Below are positions 54,901-64,000 of a DNA stretch of 64,000 nt, one piece after another (within the stretch, counting starts at the first letter, position 1; each line of letters opens with the position of its first letter). The notes under the pieces are model-generated. The model was not told the DNA's origin, made no database searches, and saw only the letters and a list, made by a program, of their open reading frames with translations. The stretch spans positions 14,541,742 through 14,605,741 of the forward strand of contig CATQJL010000223.1 of the NCBI GenBank assembly GCA_958299035.1, read 5' to 3'. Source of the DNA: Cylicocyclus nassatus (taxonomy: Eukaryota > Nematoda > Chromadorea > Rhabditida > Strongylidae). The position numbers were made by a program, and so were the translations under genes.

Positions 54901-57366
54901 ACTTTTTACCATATTCCAACAGTATCCGTACGGTGCTATCTACAGTACATGAACAGGTTGTGGCAATTCTATACACCGTATGGTGCGCCTTGCCGAGCTG
55001 AATCGAAAGGTATCCTCAGGTCAAAATTCGTCCATTCTAAAGCGAGATATGGCGATGTGACGCGGATTCCGACGGACTCTAATGATGTGCGGCGCACTCC
55101 GCTGTACTCTAATGGACTGCGTCGCACTCCGTCGGACAGCAGCGCACTCCGGCGGAGTCCGCCGCAGTCCGGCGACTTTTTTGACGAATTGTGAGCGGTA
55201 TCGTAACCTTAAAGTTTACTACCAAATCTACTTGCTTTCAAACCACTCAAAAAATCATCTGAAATCACGAAAAATTTTTTTCAAATGATCAAAAAAGGAG
55301 AAACTTTTTCTCATAAAGATTTATAAGATATGTGAACTTGGTTTACCTGAAGTCATAACTTTCTTTAAACCCACTCGCTAATTCTACTGAACCAATTCTA
55401 CTAGATTACTGGATCACTTGTAGTGTAACTCAAACTACACCTAAATCTTCAACTATACCGGTGCTGTGTTCTTTCTTCGGATAGAAATAGAGGGAACAAA
55501 AATGTTTATGCTTTCAAAAAAGAAATGTTGAGCTGCTTCAATGTAGTGGACTGTATGCTGCAGGCCTTTGAATGTGCCACCGCAAACTCTCATCTTTCTA
55601 TAAAAGTTAGTTTCAAGATTGCCTGAAACGAATGAAAATTGAAGGCCTCTACATCATAATCTTCCAATCATATCCGTCCACTAAAGATTTTGACTAGTAT
55701 ATGGACTGATGTTGTGGCTTCTTCGTGGGTAGTAGACCCTGAAATTATCAGGTCAAAACACCCCCAAAAAAATACTTGAAGATCTCTCACAAACCATCGG
55801 TCCGTATCAATATTCTTGCAGCCATCGGCACAGCAAGCATGTACGCACAATCACAATTCTACACTAACACTCGTCGAAGATTCCGCAAAAAACTCTTTTT
55901 TGACGTCAAGTGAGACTACTGGCATATAATGAATGAAGGAACAAAATAACTACTGCAACTCACTTTCAGTATTCCCTTCAAAAACGGAATTCTGGTTGGG
56001 CTTAACAAATGATGGTGATGGCTGGAAATGGCAAGGCGGATACTCTGTGAGTAATTCTTGCGTCATTGTAAATTCATTGCAAAATGTTTTAGACTGGATA
56101 TACTAATTGGGGTCCAGATCAACCAGGCAGTGGACGCTGTGCCTATATGCAGCAGTATTCAGGATTTAGGTATGTTAGAACAAAGAAGAAGAAGAAACTG
56201 AAAAAGTATGATATCAAGTATTACATATCATGAATCATTCACCTTCTTATTCAGAAGTCTTTCTTTCGCAGATTCTCTAGTAGTGGTCTCTGAGGTCGAT
56301 CCCTGTAATTTCTATTTGAAAGAAAGTAACCGCTATTATCAAAGAAATGATAAGATATTGAAGATAATCCAAACGATTCCTGTAGCAGCTTATGTTGAAG
56401 AACGATATTTCATTTCTCTGCGTAATTTTGTTTCTTTTCGTCATAAAAAAAAGAATGCTGTCTAAACAGCATGAGCTCTTAGATTCCGTCATTATTTACA
56501 AATTAATTGTCATCAACATCAAACATAAAATATATCTGGTACTGTCGGCAAAGAATAGCAAGATTAGGGGTGTATGTCAAGAGGCGCGATTTTTATTGCC
56601 AGCTAGACACTATATAGCAGTTAATGAGTGTTTTGCAACTTTCGAAAATTGACCTAATTTCACGCGTACAAGGCGCGGGGTGGTCCTAGCTTTCATCGAG
56701 CTGCTCAGCCGCCCCAACGTGTTTTAAGAAGCGATCCTTATGCCGCACGATTTGTCAGGCAAACCGCAGCACGGTATGGGGTTCCTTTGGTTGCGAAGTC
56801 CTTTGCCGTGTTCGGGCTGGTCGATGAAAGCTAGGATCACCCCGCGCCTTGTACGCGTGAAATTAGGGTATATGAAATCTGGAAGAAGATATATTAGATA
56901 GTTGCATGAGCTGTTCAATCTTGATGCTCTAGAAGAAGTTTAAAAGAGCAATTTTGAAGGTCAAAAGCTCATGAAAATGCAACTCAGAACAAATTCTTAA
57001 ATATTCCAGTCCGATATATAGCAAAAACCATGAAACTCAGTAAATGGTGACCTCAGACGGATAGTAAGCTAATGCACTTTATCCGGTAATTTTTGAAGAC
57101 TCGCATAGCACTAAACCGGAGTTTTAAGTTGGTGACAGCCAGAGAAATCGCGCCTCTTGACCGTCTCCCCAAGATTAGTTGATGATTGCATTTTATGCTT
57201 CAGGCTACATAGTGTAATAGTATAAAAAGCTAATAAAACGTAAATCATCTTTTTATCATTCCTTTTCAGGTTCGCTTGGTTTTCCGACAAGTGCGATGAC
57301 GACAGATGCTACATTTGCCAGTCAAAACCGTGCGACTCTACGAGATACTGTGATACAACTTCCTAG
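30967..57366 (+). CDS. Gene 2: VWA-VWA-C-type lectin protein, 17 exons, 585 residues
   Basis: Exons: 30967-31000, 31068-31246, 31299-31389, 31490-31598, 31654-31722, 38654-38774, 38827-38899, 42350-42501, 43785-43978, 44028-44117, 44171-44244, 44297-44428, 44575-44675, 55822-55909, 55970-56046, 56093-56169, 57270-57366; they sum to 586 codons without a stop before TAG. VWA1 covers about residues 53-225 (FAIDVTSDMG, SLVLITGD, VDLSIVIVNYG), then a Pro/Thr linker. VWA2 covers about 245-430 (IWLDVFLLMEATTSM, GTNIEGALKMA), a cysteine joint (ANCFCRKNW) follows, and the CTLD covers about 460-575 (EFWLGLTND, WKWQGGY, CYICQ). The family is typically secreted and carbohydrate- or matrix-interacting in nematodes. 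Exon 1 (MRFVRFALGIL) is a weak signal peptide and the least certain exon. Exon 7 uses donor GTTTGT. Large introns (6.9, 3.5, 11.1 kb) are filled with transposons. Confidence 0.8.
32725..38072. mobile_element. Large foldback element, about 1.2-kb arms, in gene 2 intron
   Basis: The left arm (about 32725-33890) is a near-complete inverse of the right arm (about 36845-38072). Shared words include 'gccctgcggcacatgaaaaa', 'gtaagcctacttcaattt' and 'gataaaaccgtgtgcgcaag'. About 2.95 kb lies between. On the right side the 'gcggcacttccg.cgc' unit appears three times about 160 bases apart (37908, 38070, 38231). Ends and target duplication are not resolved. A 78-codon frame is open in both arms (minus 33628-33392, plus 37173-37409). 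Confidence 0.75.
33891..36844. other. Spacer of the large foldback
   Basis: No transposase motif seen. Notable only: a G8 run near 34310, word repeats such as 'tggcacattctggcgctgagcc' near 36080, and a two-exon open stretch at 34688-34724 and 34797-34913 that I treat as doubtful. Confidence 0.45.
39176..39343 (+). repeat. tRNA-derived SINE-like repeat, copy 2
   Basis: Partner of 9115-9282. The A-box TGGCGTAGTGG is kept; the B-box has decayed to GGTCCGATTCC. Its last bases supply the target of the neighbouring 2.7-kb element. Confidence 0.65.
39349..42071. mobile_element. hAT-like 8-bp-TSD element, 2723 bp, AATATTCG-rich ends
   Basis: Perfect 8-bp duplication CCGTGCAA (39341-39348, 42072-42079). 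Termini are inverted over TATAGTT. Copy 1 shows the empty site at about 9278-9290, and the exon offset changes by about 2.72 kb across it. Both subterminal regions (39370-39600 and 41760-42050) are crowded with AATATTCG/CGAATATT words in both orientations, as hAT transposase-binding regions often are. No transposase frame is seen. The core has a degenerate minisatellite at about 40240-40900. hAT affiliation is inferred from the duplication length. Confidence 0.8.
40240..40900 (+). repeat. Degenerate minisatellite, about 58-bp period
   Basis: Units contain 'gagacccagttactcaagcg' then 'tggattcccc.aagta.aagctcatctcca' with drift. Copies start near 40294, 40482, 40546, 40600, 40657, 40704, 40793 and 40880. 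Confidence 0.75.
42502..43784. other. Gene 2 intron, duplicated, no exon seen
   Basis: Matches 9705-10831 of copy 1 at both ends. The middle (about 42900-43250) differs and is GC-richer. Confidence 0.5.
45325..46252. mobile_element. mariner-type foldback MITE, copy 2 (partner of 12366-13508)
   Basis: Left end TTAGGTTGGCTCAAAAG after TA at 45323-45324. The right arm runs to 46252, where the giant foldback inserted, and its last bases resume at 55203 (GTAACCTTA). Confidence 0.7.
46632..46789. mobile_element. Small hairpin insertion with 11-bp duplication
   Basis: Flanked by GTAAAGAGTCA (46621-46631, 46779-46789). The right arm of the host element reads through with one copy. It contains a 20-bp inverted pair, 'gaatgagttgcttttatgat' near 46672 and its complement ending at 46776. 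Confidence 0.7.
47377..47571. mobile_element. TTAA-flanked MITE, 195 bp (piggyBac-like)
   Basis: TTAA on both sides (47373-47376, 47572-47575) and inverted ends AGGCAGTGGCTCGGCA / AGGCAGTGGATCGGCA. The right arm of the host foldback shows the empty TTAA near 54312. The piggyBac link rests on the target only. Confidence 0.8.
47688..48494. mobile_element. mariner-type MITE, 807 bp
   Basis: TA on both sides (47686-47687, 48495-48496). The inverted ends begin TTAGG and share AAACTAAGTTTTGCAACTGG, continuing with 'tcataacttc'. The empty site is in the other arm near 54200. Confidence 0.85.
48899..49115 (+). repeat. 5' LTR of element B
   Basis: 217 bp, TGTTGTAGAGCC...TTCTACTACA. An AATAAA-like 'aataaatcg' lies near its end (about 49081). 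Confidence 0.92.
49358..53498 (+). pseudogene. gag-pol of Ty3 element B, five visible breaks
   Basis: Gag starts MPKASEERHGE, with a Q-rich coiled repeat (QEQMQMQ type, about residues 30-110), a CCHC knuckle (CFICGGPHFRREC) and protease LDTGANITLIS in one frame. RT follows with FTQLDLAEAYLQ and YLDD, RNase H with TDHKPLLHIF, integrase with HEGHPGMTRMK...CRECQ and a D,D,E core (HIDYAG, SDNGTQF). Breaks: a 5-base deletion near 50633 (element A keeps these bases); TAA at 51349 and 51526; a 7-base deletion near 51858; TAA at 52971. The polyprotein would normally be cut into capsid, protease, RT/RNase H and integrase. No env-like frame. The C-terminal tail is lost to the 3' deletion. Confidence 0.93.
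53472..53597 (+). repeat. 3' LTR of element B, 5'-truncated
   Basis: Matches 48985-49115. The junction with the pol tail lies at GCACTCTG, an 8-base word present both in the tail (about 53467) and in the LTR (about 48984). Confidence 0.9.
53603..55202. other. Centre and right arm of the giant foldback, no gene seen
   Basis: 53603-54126 is unpaired centre; 54127-55202 is the inverse of the left arm. The minus frame 54776-54558 and the plus frame 46856-47230 are the same sequence seen in the two arms. Confidence 0.7.
56568..57170. mobile_element. 8-bp-TSD MITE, 603 bp, in last gene 2 intron
   Basis: Perfect duplication AAGATTAG (56560-56567, 57171-57178). Inverted ends share GTCAAGAGGCGCGATTT after GGGTGTAT at the left and GGGGAGACG at the right. 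Copy 1 shows the empty site at about 14833. hAT-like by duplication length only. Confidence 0.85.
56656..56868. repeat. Foldback nested in the 56568 MITE
   Basis: 'ctaatttcacgcgtacaagg' at the left pairs with the complement at about 56868, and the pairing continues through 'gcgcggggtg.tcctagctttcatcga'. Arms are about 45 bp, loop about 120. Confidence 0.8.
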
Positions 57367-57439
57367 TGCATAAAGAGATTAATTAAAGAATTTCTGGCAA
57401 AATTTGCAGCATATCACGAGGACAGAAATTGATCGAAAA

Positions 57440-58990
57440 TCTAGACGATGCAGTTTGCGCCAAGCTGTGGCAGGCCGCCACCGAAACCACATCCGCTGTA
57501 TGCATCCCCTTTTATTTCTTGGGTTCAAAAGCTCATTGTACCCTTGTTAGTATGCACAACATTCCAGCTAAATGAGCGCTAGATAATAGATCTAAACATA
57601 GATGCGATAGGTGGAGAAATTTCTCTGACCCCCCTTCACTTAAGGGCCGGCATCTGGTTGACCCTTTTCACCTGAGGTTGAGACTAGAATGAAGGCGTAA
57701 CGGCATTATGAAACACCTGTTACAACGGCACTTTTTATTTGAAAAGGAATCGCCAGCTGCTCTTCTCGTCAGACATCACGACTGCAAGAGAGTATCGAAG
57801 CAACAGCGTTTTGTTGAAAAAACGCATGCTTGAGACCTTCAGCGCACTTAGAGTGGCGTTGATAACGAAACATAATCAAAAATTAAAATAATGCCTGATT
57901 TTTTGAATATTTAACATTGATCAATGAATACACAATGTCGCAAGAAAGAGTTGAGCAAGAATACTAAATCTGGACTAGCCAGTGATGGATGCTTACTGAC
58001 AAGAATCTTACTATATTTCCTTTCACTAGAGAAAATAATTACAAATAAAGGGGCATTTAGATTACTAGTTTCTCAAACTTTCGAATCCTATAAAAACTTC
58101 GGAAAAACCTTCTCGGTCTTGAAAAATAATTACCCAGAATTGGCTGTTATTGTAGCTGGGTAAATTTGCTCGTACCTCGCTTCACAAAGAAGCTAGAAAA
58201 AAAGAGACGGTCTAGGTCGATTCCTCGTGTTCTTAGCTATCGAATGGTGTACAAAGTTTTGGGCATAAAGCTTTACCAATCCAAAAGAGTCTTGCTCCGG
58301 CTTCCCATAGAAAGCCAGAGCAGGGTGGTGCAAGTTAGTATTGAATAACTTCTCCTCAATTTTGAAAAACCACGAGTTTTTTCACCCAACAGCCTATATA
58401 CCATTAGAAAGCTCACGAAACAAGGATTCGACGTAGACCGTCTCTTCTTTTCTAGCTCCCTTCTGCTCAGAGATACATGGCATTTTAGCTAGAAACATGC
58501 GTGTTTTTGTCAAAAAATTCCTGCGTGAAGAATGAATGAAGGTGACTGGTTGTCTAACAGTATCACAGAACAAGACCGTCCCAGTAAACCTAGACCGTCT
58601 CTTTTTTTTTCTAGCTCTCCTCTTTCTCTCAGAAATGGAGCGCAAAGTGATTGCATAAAATCAGTTGATGCTGAAGCTAGATATAATTTCTTATATTTGT
58701 ATTCACAGGAGAGCTGAAAAAAAGAGACGGTCTTCGTTGATTCTATATGTCTCAAGCTTCCGAATGGTATGTTGATTGATAAAACACAAAGCTTTCCCGA
58801 GTCAAAAAAGTCTCTGTTAGATGACCTTCGAGGGAACTCCCGCTACCGTTAGGCATGCAAGCTTGCGGCAGCATTCATCTTAAGACTCAGTTACCCCCTT
58901 CATTTTTCTAGGTCGGAAATAACCAAAACCTCCTTCACCTGGAAAGGACCCTGCTCCTCTTATCGCACCTATGGGTCTAAACACTCATTA
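57440..58990. other. Copy-2-specific 1.5-kb block downstream of gene 2
   Basis: Absent from copy 1, where about 15455 connects directly to 15515. It contains four copies of an 'agctagaaaaaaagagacgg' type unit of about 60 bp at about 58190 (+), 58460 (-), 58620 (-) and 58711 (+), each followed by a 'cgaatggtat'-like word. No gene recognised. Confidence 0.6.
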
Positions 58991-59769
58991 AAGAAGCGTG
59001 AAGCCACACTTAGTTTATTTGAAGAAGGAACAAGGATAACAACAAACAATGTCAAAGGAATCTTCTCTCGAAGTTAGCGAACGATTTAATAGTAAGGAAA
59101 GAAAGCGCGCTCTTCCTGCTTGCTAATGCGGTCCTTACAAAGTCTTTTATTGATGCCCGCCTTCCAAAGAATCCGATTGTGTGGTTTTGCCGTACAGATC
59201 CTTAGATTCGCTTCAAGATGAATAAATACAAGCGATCGCAGGACTGTTAGTTTAAGCTAAGTTTGAAATTGTCTTTATATCGTTCTAAAAATAATGTCTC
59301 ATCACATCCTAAGGGCACAGTGAGCGCCAAGCTGGGGAATATGGGGTACAGGGTGAGGGGGGGGGGGCGGGAGTATCATCTGATGGAGCAAAACATGCTC
59401 TAAAAGATGGTTTTCTGGAAAAATTTTGAAAACGAATTTTGAAAGGTTCTTTATTTTATATTAGGCTGTCATAAAAGTAAACTCCTTTTTCTATCAGGTT
59501 GTTTTGCTTCCTAGCAATAAGCTACCATTCTATAGAGAAAAGCAAGCTCTAAAAAATAGCCATCAAAGGTCCACCTAAGGCGTAGCAGTTTCTTAAGTAC
59601 CCTGAAAATCGGATCTCCTTCGAACTTCTACGAACCTCCAACTTGGTCATTATACATTGTACACATGAGTCCGAAAAAGTATTTAGTGGATTCTTCCGGG
59701 GCACACAAAATTGTGAAATCAAAATGATCGATCCGAGAATGCAAAAATGTCACATGCAAGTCAAGTTCA

Positions 59770-60996
59770 TCTACGATTTGGGTGTTCGTTTCGATGAGTC
59801 TCTGGATTTTACCGAGCATATTAATGAGACTGTTACCAAGGCTTTTGGCTCGGCCTTCCGGATACTTCGAAATGTCCTCCGGATAATCCAACGATTATGT
59901 TAACCTCATAAATCTTTTGTTTTACCTAAACTTGAATACTGCTCACAACTCTGGAGTCCGAGTAAAGCTAAACATATTAAAAAGCTTAAAAGAGTTCAGA
60001 GAGTTTTTACTAGAATTGTGATGAGGAGATGTATCCCCTATTGTTCCGCTATGAGTTATCATGACCGCTTGAAGAAGCTGGGACTTGAATCTCTTGTTTG
60101 CAGAAGAGCTAAATCTGACCTCTTGTTTTGCCTCAGAGTTCTGAAACGTGAAGTGAAGTTGATTCTCAGCGATTACTGAATCTTTATGCCTGCTTACGAT
60201 AGACACGGTGGTTTAGCTCGCATTACCCAAAAGTTGAGAGGAAACATGTCAACCTGTTATTCAATCATATTTTTTGTCGGGGAGCTAGATGGTTACGGTG
60301 CATACCTCGCGAAGTTTTGAGTGCTGACAACAACTGTGAAGCTTTCAAAAGGAAACTGAGGAAAGTTGACATTTGCCAATTATTGAACATTTCTCTGTGA
60401 TTGTCCTTAGTCTGGTTTCATTACAGGTTTTCCCGTTTCTGATCTATTTCTTGCTGGCCCTCGCTTGTCGACTCATGTGTTTTTGGACTTTGCTTTCCCC
60501 ACATCGCTATTACGACAGCCGCTTTCGTGAAGCTCCTTTCTACTACGTCGTTTTACAATTTCATGTTTTTTTTTTCGATTTGTTGTGTTCGTGCTTCTCG
60601 ACTATCGTGCCATGTTGTGCTGGCTTGTCACCCACTTTCGGACTGGGCAACAGCATTGTGCCTTGGGACCGTAGACACCTGCATTTCAAGCATGGCTTTC
60701 TTAGAATAAGGCAGGTGTATCCAAATGTCGGTGGTATCAGGTTGGTGGATACCTGGCAGGAACCAATCGCAGACGTTTTGGACAGCCCGGAAAAATGGCA
60801 GTGGCATTCCTCAATGCCAATCACCTGACCTCCCTTGACCAAATAGAAATTTTTCTTCCTCAACACTCAGGCCCTTATTCGCTGTTTGTTTGTTCTGGTA
60901 AAGGTGACAGGCTAGTTTTTTACTCTAGCAATGTTTTCGTCACTCACCCAGGCTTTGGCACACGTTTACGTGTATGAAATAAATAAATAAATAAAT
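59770..60996 (+). pseudogene. CR1-like LINE, 5'-truncated 3' remnant
   Basis: Flanked by AAGTTCA (59763-59769, 60997-61003) and absent from copy 1 at about 19270. Conceptual pieces match the end of CR1/Jockey-type reverse transcriptases: DLGVRFDESLDFTEHI, then after frame breaks LPKLEYCSQLWSPSKAKHI, LKRVQRVFTRIV and YHDRLKKLGLESLVCRR. It ends in AAAT repeats (about 60978-60996). In-frame stops and shifts show it is dead; only the C-terminal part was ever inserted, as is usual for LINEs. Confidence 0.85.
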
Positions 60997-61003
60997 AAGT
61001 TCA

Positions 61004-64000
61004 AGGCATCGTTTTGAGGATGAGCTTACTAAGGCTTGCAGTATGCAATGACACATGGGGAAGAGATTGGGACGGAGCTTGCAATTTTTTAGGCTCTCGT
61101 TTTCCCCGCTTTTGCACCGAAAAAATCCAGTAAAGGCATATTTGTGTACAGTTATATGTGTACTGCAGAATGACCAAGTTTGAAGTCCGTAGGATATTTT
61201 TTCGCAGAAAGTCAGTTCGATAAAAATTTTTTCGATGCTGGCTTCAAATCTCGCTTGGATCACAACTTGAATGGATCTTTGATAGCCATTTAGTAGAGCT
61301 CTTTACTCTATCGAACGATACCTCTACCCTTGTGCAAAAGTGCCAAAAGCCAGAAAAGTACATCCTTTCACCTGAGTCTTTCAGCCAAGCTGATTAACCG
61401 CGCAATTCCAATAGTAGTGTTGCACACTCAACAGCTATATTCTATTCACTTTGCTGCAAAAATTTAACCCAACACGAAATCTTTGTGAGTAGTTTTCTGC
61501 TCGAATTTTTATATTTTGAGATTTGGAGAGGCTATACGACTCATTTTGATCACACACATGTGAGTATAGCGTGACAGCCTAGTGTGTAAATACAAATAAC
61601 CTTTTGGAAGCATAATGCAGCAATAAATTTGCGGAGTCCATAAAGGAAATGAATACGTGAAAAGTAGGCAGCAATAGTTTAGAGTATGAAATAGATCGAT
61701 TTATTCAGAAAAGTAATTTTTACACATAACCGTTTTGGAGCTAAGAACTAGACCGAATATGTTACTTCCTTGGTGCCTCCGGGCTCATCGTCCCTTCATT
61801 ATGTTAAAGATTGCACTGTAAAAAAGCATTTTAAGACAAGAAAGATGTGAGAGTAACGGATACTAGTAAGAATTACAAGGAGTAGTAGAGAGAAAAAAAT
61901 TATAGGGAGAGAAAACAGACACAATTTCTTTTAGAATGTAAGAAACCAAGTTGACCTAAAAGTTTTGTGTGTTTTTCAATCGATACTGAAGCTTACAAAG
62001 ATTGAGACTAAGCGTTGAGTATCACTCAATTCAGCTTCTTTATGTATTCTTGCTAGCTATGCTTCCATTTTGAACTATGCAGCTTTAGCGAGGTTATCGC
62101 AAAAACTCCCTTAGCAGTCTTTCAATAAGGCCGGATTTCCCCGAAATCTTTTTCTAGCATTTGGAACAAGCGTTCATAGCTACTATGTAAAAACAAACTA
62201 TCTTATACTCAAATTAACTTCTTGAGTCGTTTGTTGAAGATTTCAATAATTAGTTACCTTAAAAACCTCAGCTTCTTGACCACATGTTGAGCGCCCAGAA
62301 ATCTACCTTTTTGCATAGATGATAGTCATTTACAAATCGACTTTGGAGCCGAAACTTTGAACTTTTGTGTTTTGTCTGCAGTTCTTTCTTCAATTTTCGG
62401 CTAAAACGGCAGGTTGGAATTTTGAAAACACCAGCATGTAGTCCGCACTTTGTCCTACTTGTATGCTTTGTGTCTTTCTGAGAAAAAAAAACAAGTTTTT
62501 TCTTCTCCGAAGAAAGGAGGTTTCTGCAATTATCCAGATGTTAAGTCGTTCCGAAAGTAATGTCGCTTTTTTTCAGATGTACGCCACATATCGTGGAACA
62601 AAGATTTGTAAGAGATCTTTGCAGCATTTCATTTCTTTTTAATGATTAAAAAGCCGTTGCATAATATGAAATGAGCTCTTAAAAAGTTACCAGAACTTGC
62701 GATCCATCTTTTTGAGAATATCAAGTTTTGTTTTTTAAACTCTTAGAGCAACCATCAGTAGGAGTCCAAGTAATGGATGGATGAGCAAACTTTAAAGAAA
62801 ACAGCACACTTTTTTTCTACTTTCCTTAGCTCATCATAATTTTTGTATAATTTTTTTTTGTTGGAACCATCGAATTTTAGCAGTTTTGTCTCAGACGCAA
62901 ATGCATCAAACACCAATAAATCTTTAGGTTTCGAAACCTACAAAGATGGATTATTGTTGACAGTAATTTTACAAAACGAATGATTACCGCTTCAGATTAG
63001 CACCTTCCAAAAATCCAGGTACAGGTAGGGGTGCCTTGGAAAACCTTAATTATGAATTTTATCCCAGAAAACTTCATGAATCTGAAACTAAAGGATACTG
63101 GTGGAAAGACGAGAAAAAACTGCCTCAAATGACACACGAGTTGCTTGTCTGCTTGTCTTGTTGTTCTGTGAGGTTTAAGTTCACCTAATGAAATTTGATG
63201 CGTTAAAAAAAATGATTTTAGAAATTTTGGGAAGCAAGTTGAGGAAAAGAGAAAAATTGATTTGTATCCTATAGTGTTTGCTCTATCTATCCATTACTTG
63301 TACTATTTCGGGGATCCGGTACAAAAATTTAGAAAAATAGCCGAACTTGACCATTGTGAAAAGCGGACTGGGTCGCAGATTTTGGTAGCTTTTCGAGAGC
63401 TTATTGGTATGCAATGAAATTACAATTTTCAGAAAGAGGATAAAATGCTACATCGAATGCATCCAAGATTTCATGAAAATCTTGGAAACACGAAATGTGA
63501 CCTTTATTTGAAAAAGCGACATTACTTTCGTAACGACCTAATACATTCAGAAGATTTTGTATTGCGCTTAGTATCATCAAAAAGCGAAGAAAAAACTGCA
63601 ACGAGTGTAATTTGCAGTCAATTTCATAACCGTTCAGAAAAAGGACAAAATTTTTGCCATAAATGGATGAAAGGAAGAGAGCTGTCAGCTCTCCAAAATA
63701 CTTCTATATTTTACTTTTAAGTAATATTTTTCATCATCTAGGCTAGACTGAAAGATTTTGTAGGTGTGCGTTTAGAAGTGTGATGCTGGATGCGATGAGA
63801 AAAACCTAATAAGGTGTAACAACCTCTTTTGGACATGGCATCTTCTAAGACACAGGTGCAATCATGCACTCAGAATAAGCTTGCATGTTCTTAGTTTACT
63901 CTTGTTTTCAGCACTGTTTTGAAAATGCGCTAAATTTTGCGTGAATTAAGAGTCATGTGACAATTTTATGAGCTTTTATTGCAATTCAACATTTCGTCAT
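61004..64000. other. Duplicated noncoding tail of copy 2
   Basis: Matches 19280-20900 with many small differences and some copy-2-specific stretches. No gene recognised; short frames only. Confidence 0.6.

Larger units (their letters stand above)
46253..55202. mobile_element. Giant foldback element, 8950 bp, with nested insertions
   Basis: Ends are inverted: AATACCGCTCACAATTCGTC at the left and GATACCGCTCACAATTCGTC reading inward from the right. GC-rich imperfect repeats of 'cggcggactccgccggagtgcg' type follow. A candidate 3-bp duplication GTA flanks it. The arms pair for about 1.3 kb (to about 48569 and 54127 once younger insertions are removed). The left arm carries four insertions that the right arm lacks; the centre holds a whole Ty3/gypsy element (48899-53597). 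No transposase is seen. Copy 1 has the empty site at about 13497, and the exon offset change of about 8.8 kb fits. Confidence 0.85.
38285..64000 (+). repeat. Segmental duplication, copy 2
   Basis: Direct-orientation partner of about 195-20950; see that entry. The unit is stretched by insertions at 39349-42071, 46253-55202, 56568-57170, about 57480-58985 and 59770-60996, and it lacks the copy 1 insertions at 303-8312, 12978-13142, 14847-15190, about 15928-18204 and 18503-19210. Confidence 0.88.

Overview
The window reads as nematode chromosomal DNA. It is AT-rich and carries genes split into many small exons by short introns of about 49-55 bp with T-rich ...TTTTCAG/TTTTAG acceptors. It also holds a von Willebrand A (VWA) / C-type lectin (CTLD) gene family of the nematode 'clec' type, RTE-clade LINEs, K02A2.6-type Ty3/gypsy elements and mariner-like foldback repeats. 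A clade V (strongylid or rhabditid) worm is my best inference; the sequence does not name the species. No bacterial-style operon, CRISPR array, rRNA or convincing functional tRNA was seen.

Two protein-coding genes stand out, both on the plus strand. They lie in a direct duplication of at least 20 kb: about 195-20950 matches about 38285 to the window end. Gene 2 (30967-57366) can be read as 17 exons with consistent phases and no internal stop. It predicts a 585-residue protein with an N-terminal VWA domain, a short Pro/Thr linker, a second VWA domain and a C-terminal CTLD. Gene 1 (8577-15366) has the matching last twelve exons, with the same exon lengths one by one; its 5' exons lie left of the window. 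Gene 1 has lost the AG acceptor of its eleventh visible exon.

Almost everything else is transposon sequence, mostly inside introns. Left of and inside gene 1: a minus-strand Ty3/gypsy element (303-8312) with a mariner in one LTR and a foldback element in its reverse transcriptase; that foldback is itself split by an 8-bp-TSD element that carries a perfect 65-bp palindrome. Next come the introns of gene 1 with tRNA-like and MITE insertions. From 15.4 to 30.9 kb there are MITEs, a 713-bp pure AC repeat and a full-length RTE LINE broken only by an exact 79-bp tandem duplication. Gene 2 introns hold a 5.3-kb foldback, a 2.7-kb 8-bp-TSD element, a 9-kb giant foldback containing a second Ty3/gypsy element, and a 0.6-kb MITE. 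Downstream are a CR1-like LINE remnant and duplicated noncoding sequence.

Because the two copies are paralogous, each can serve as the empty-site control for insertions in the other. Copy-to-copy offset changes match the inserted element lengths (for example about 8.01 kb for the Ty3 element and about 2.72 kb for the 39.3-kb element). The transposon calls rest on TSDs, inverted ends and protein motifs read by eye; family names given without a protein are inferences.
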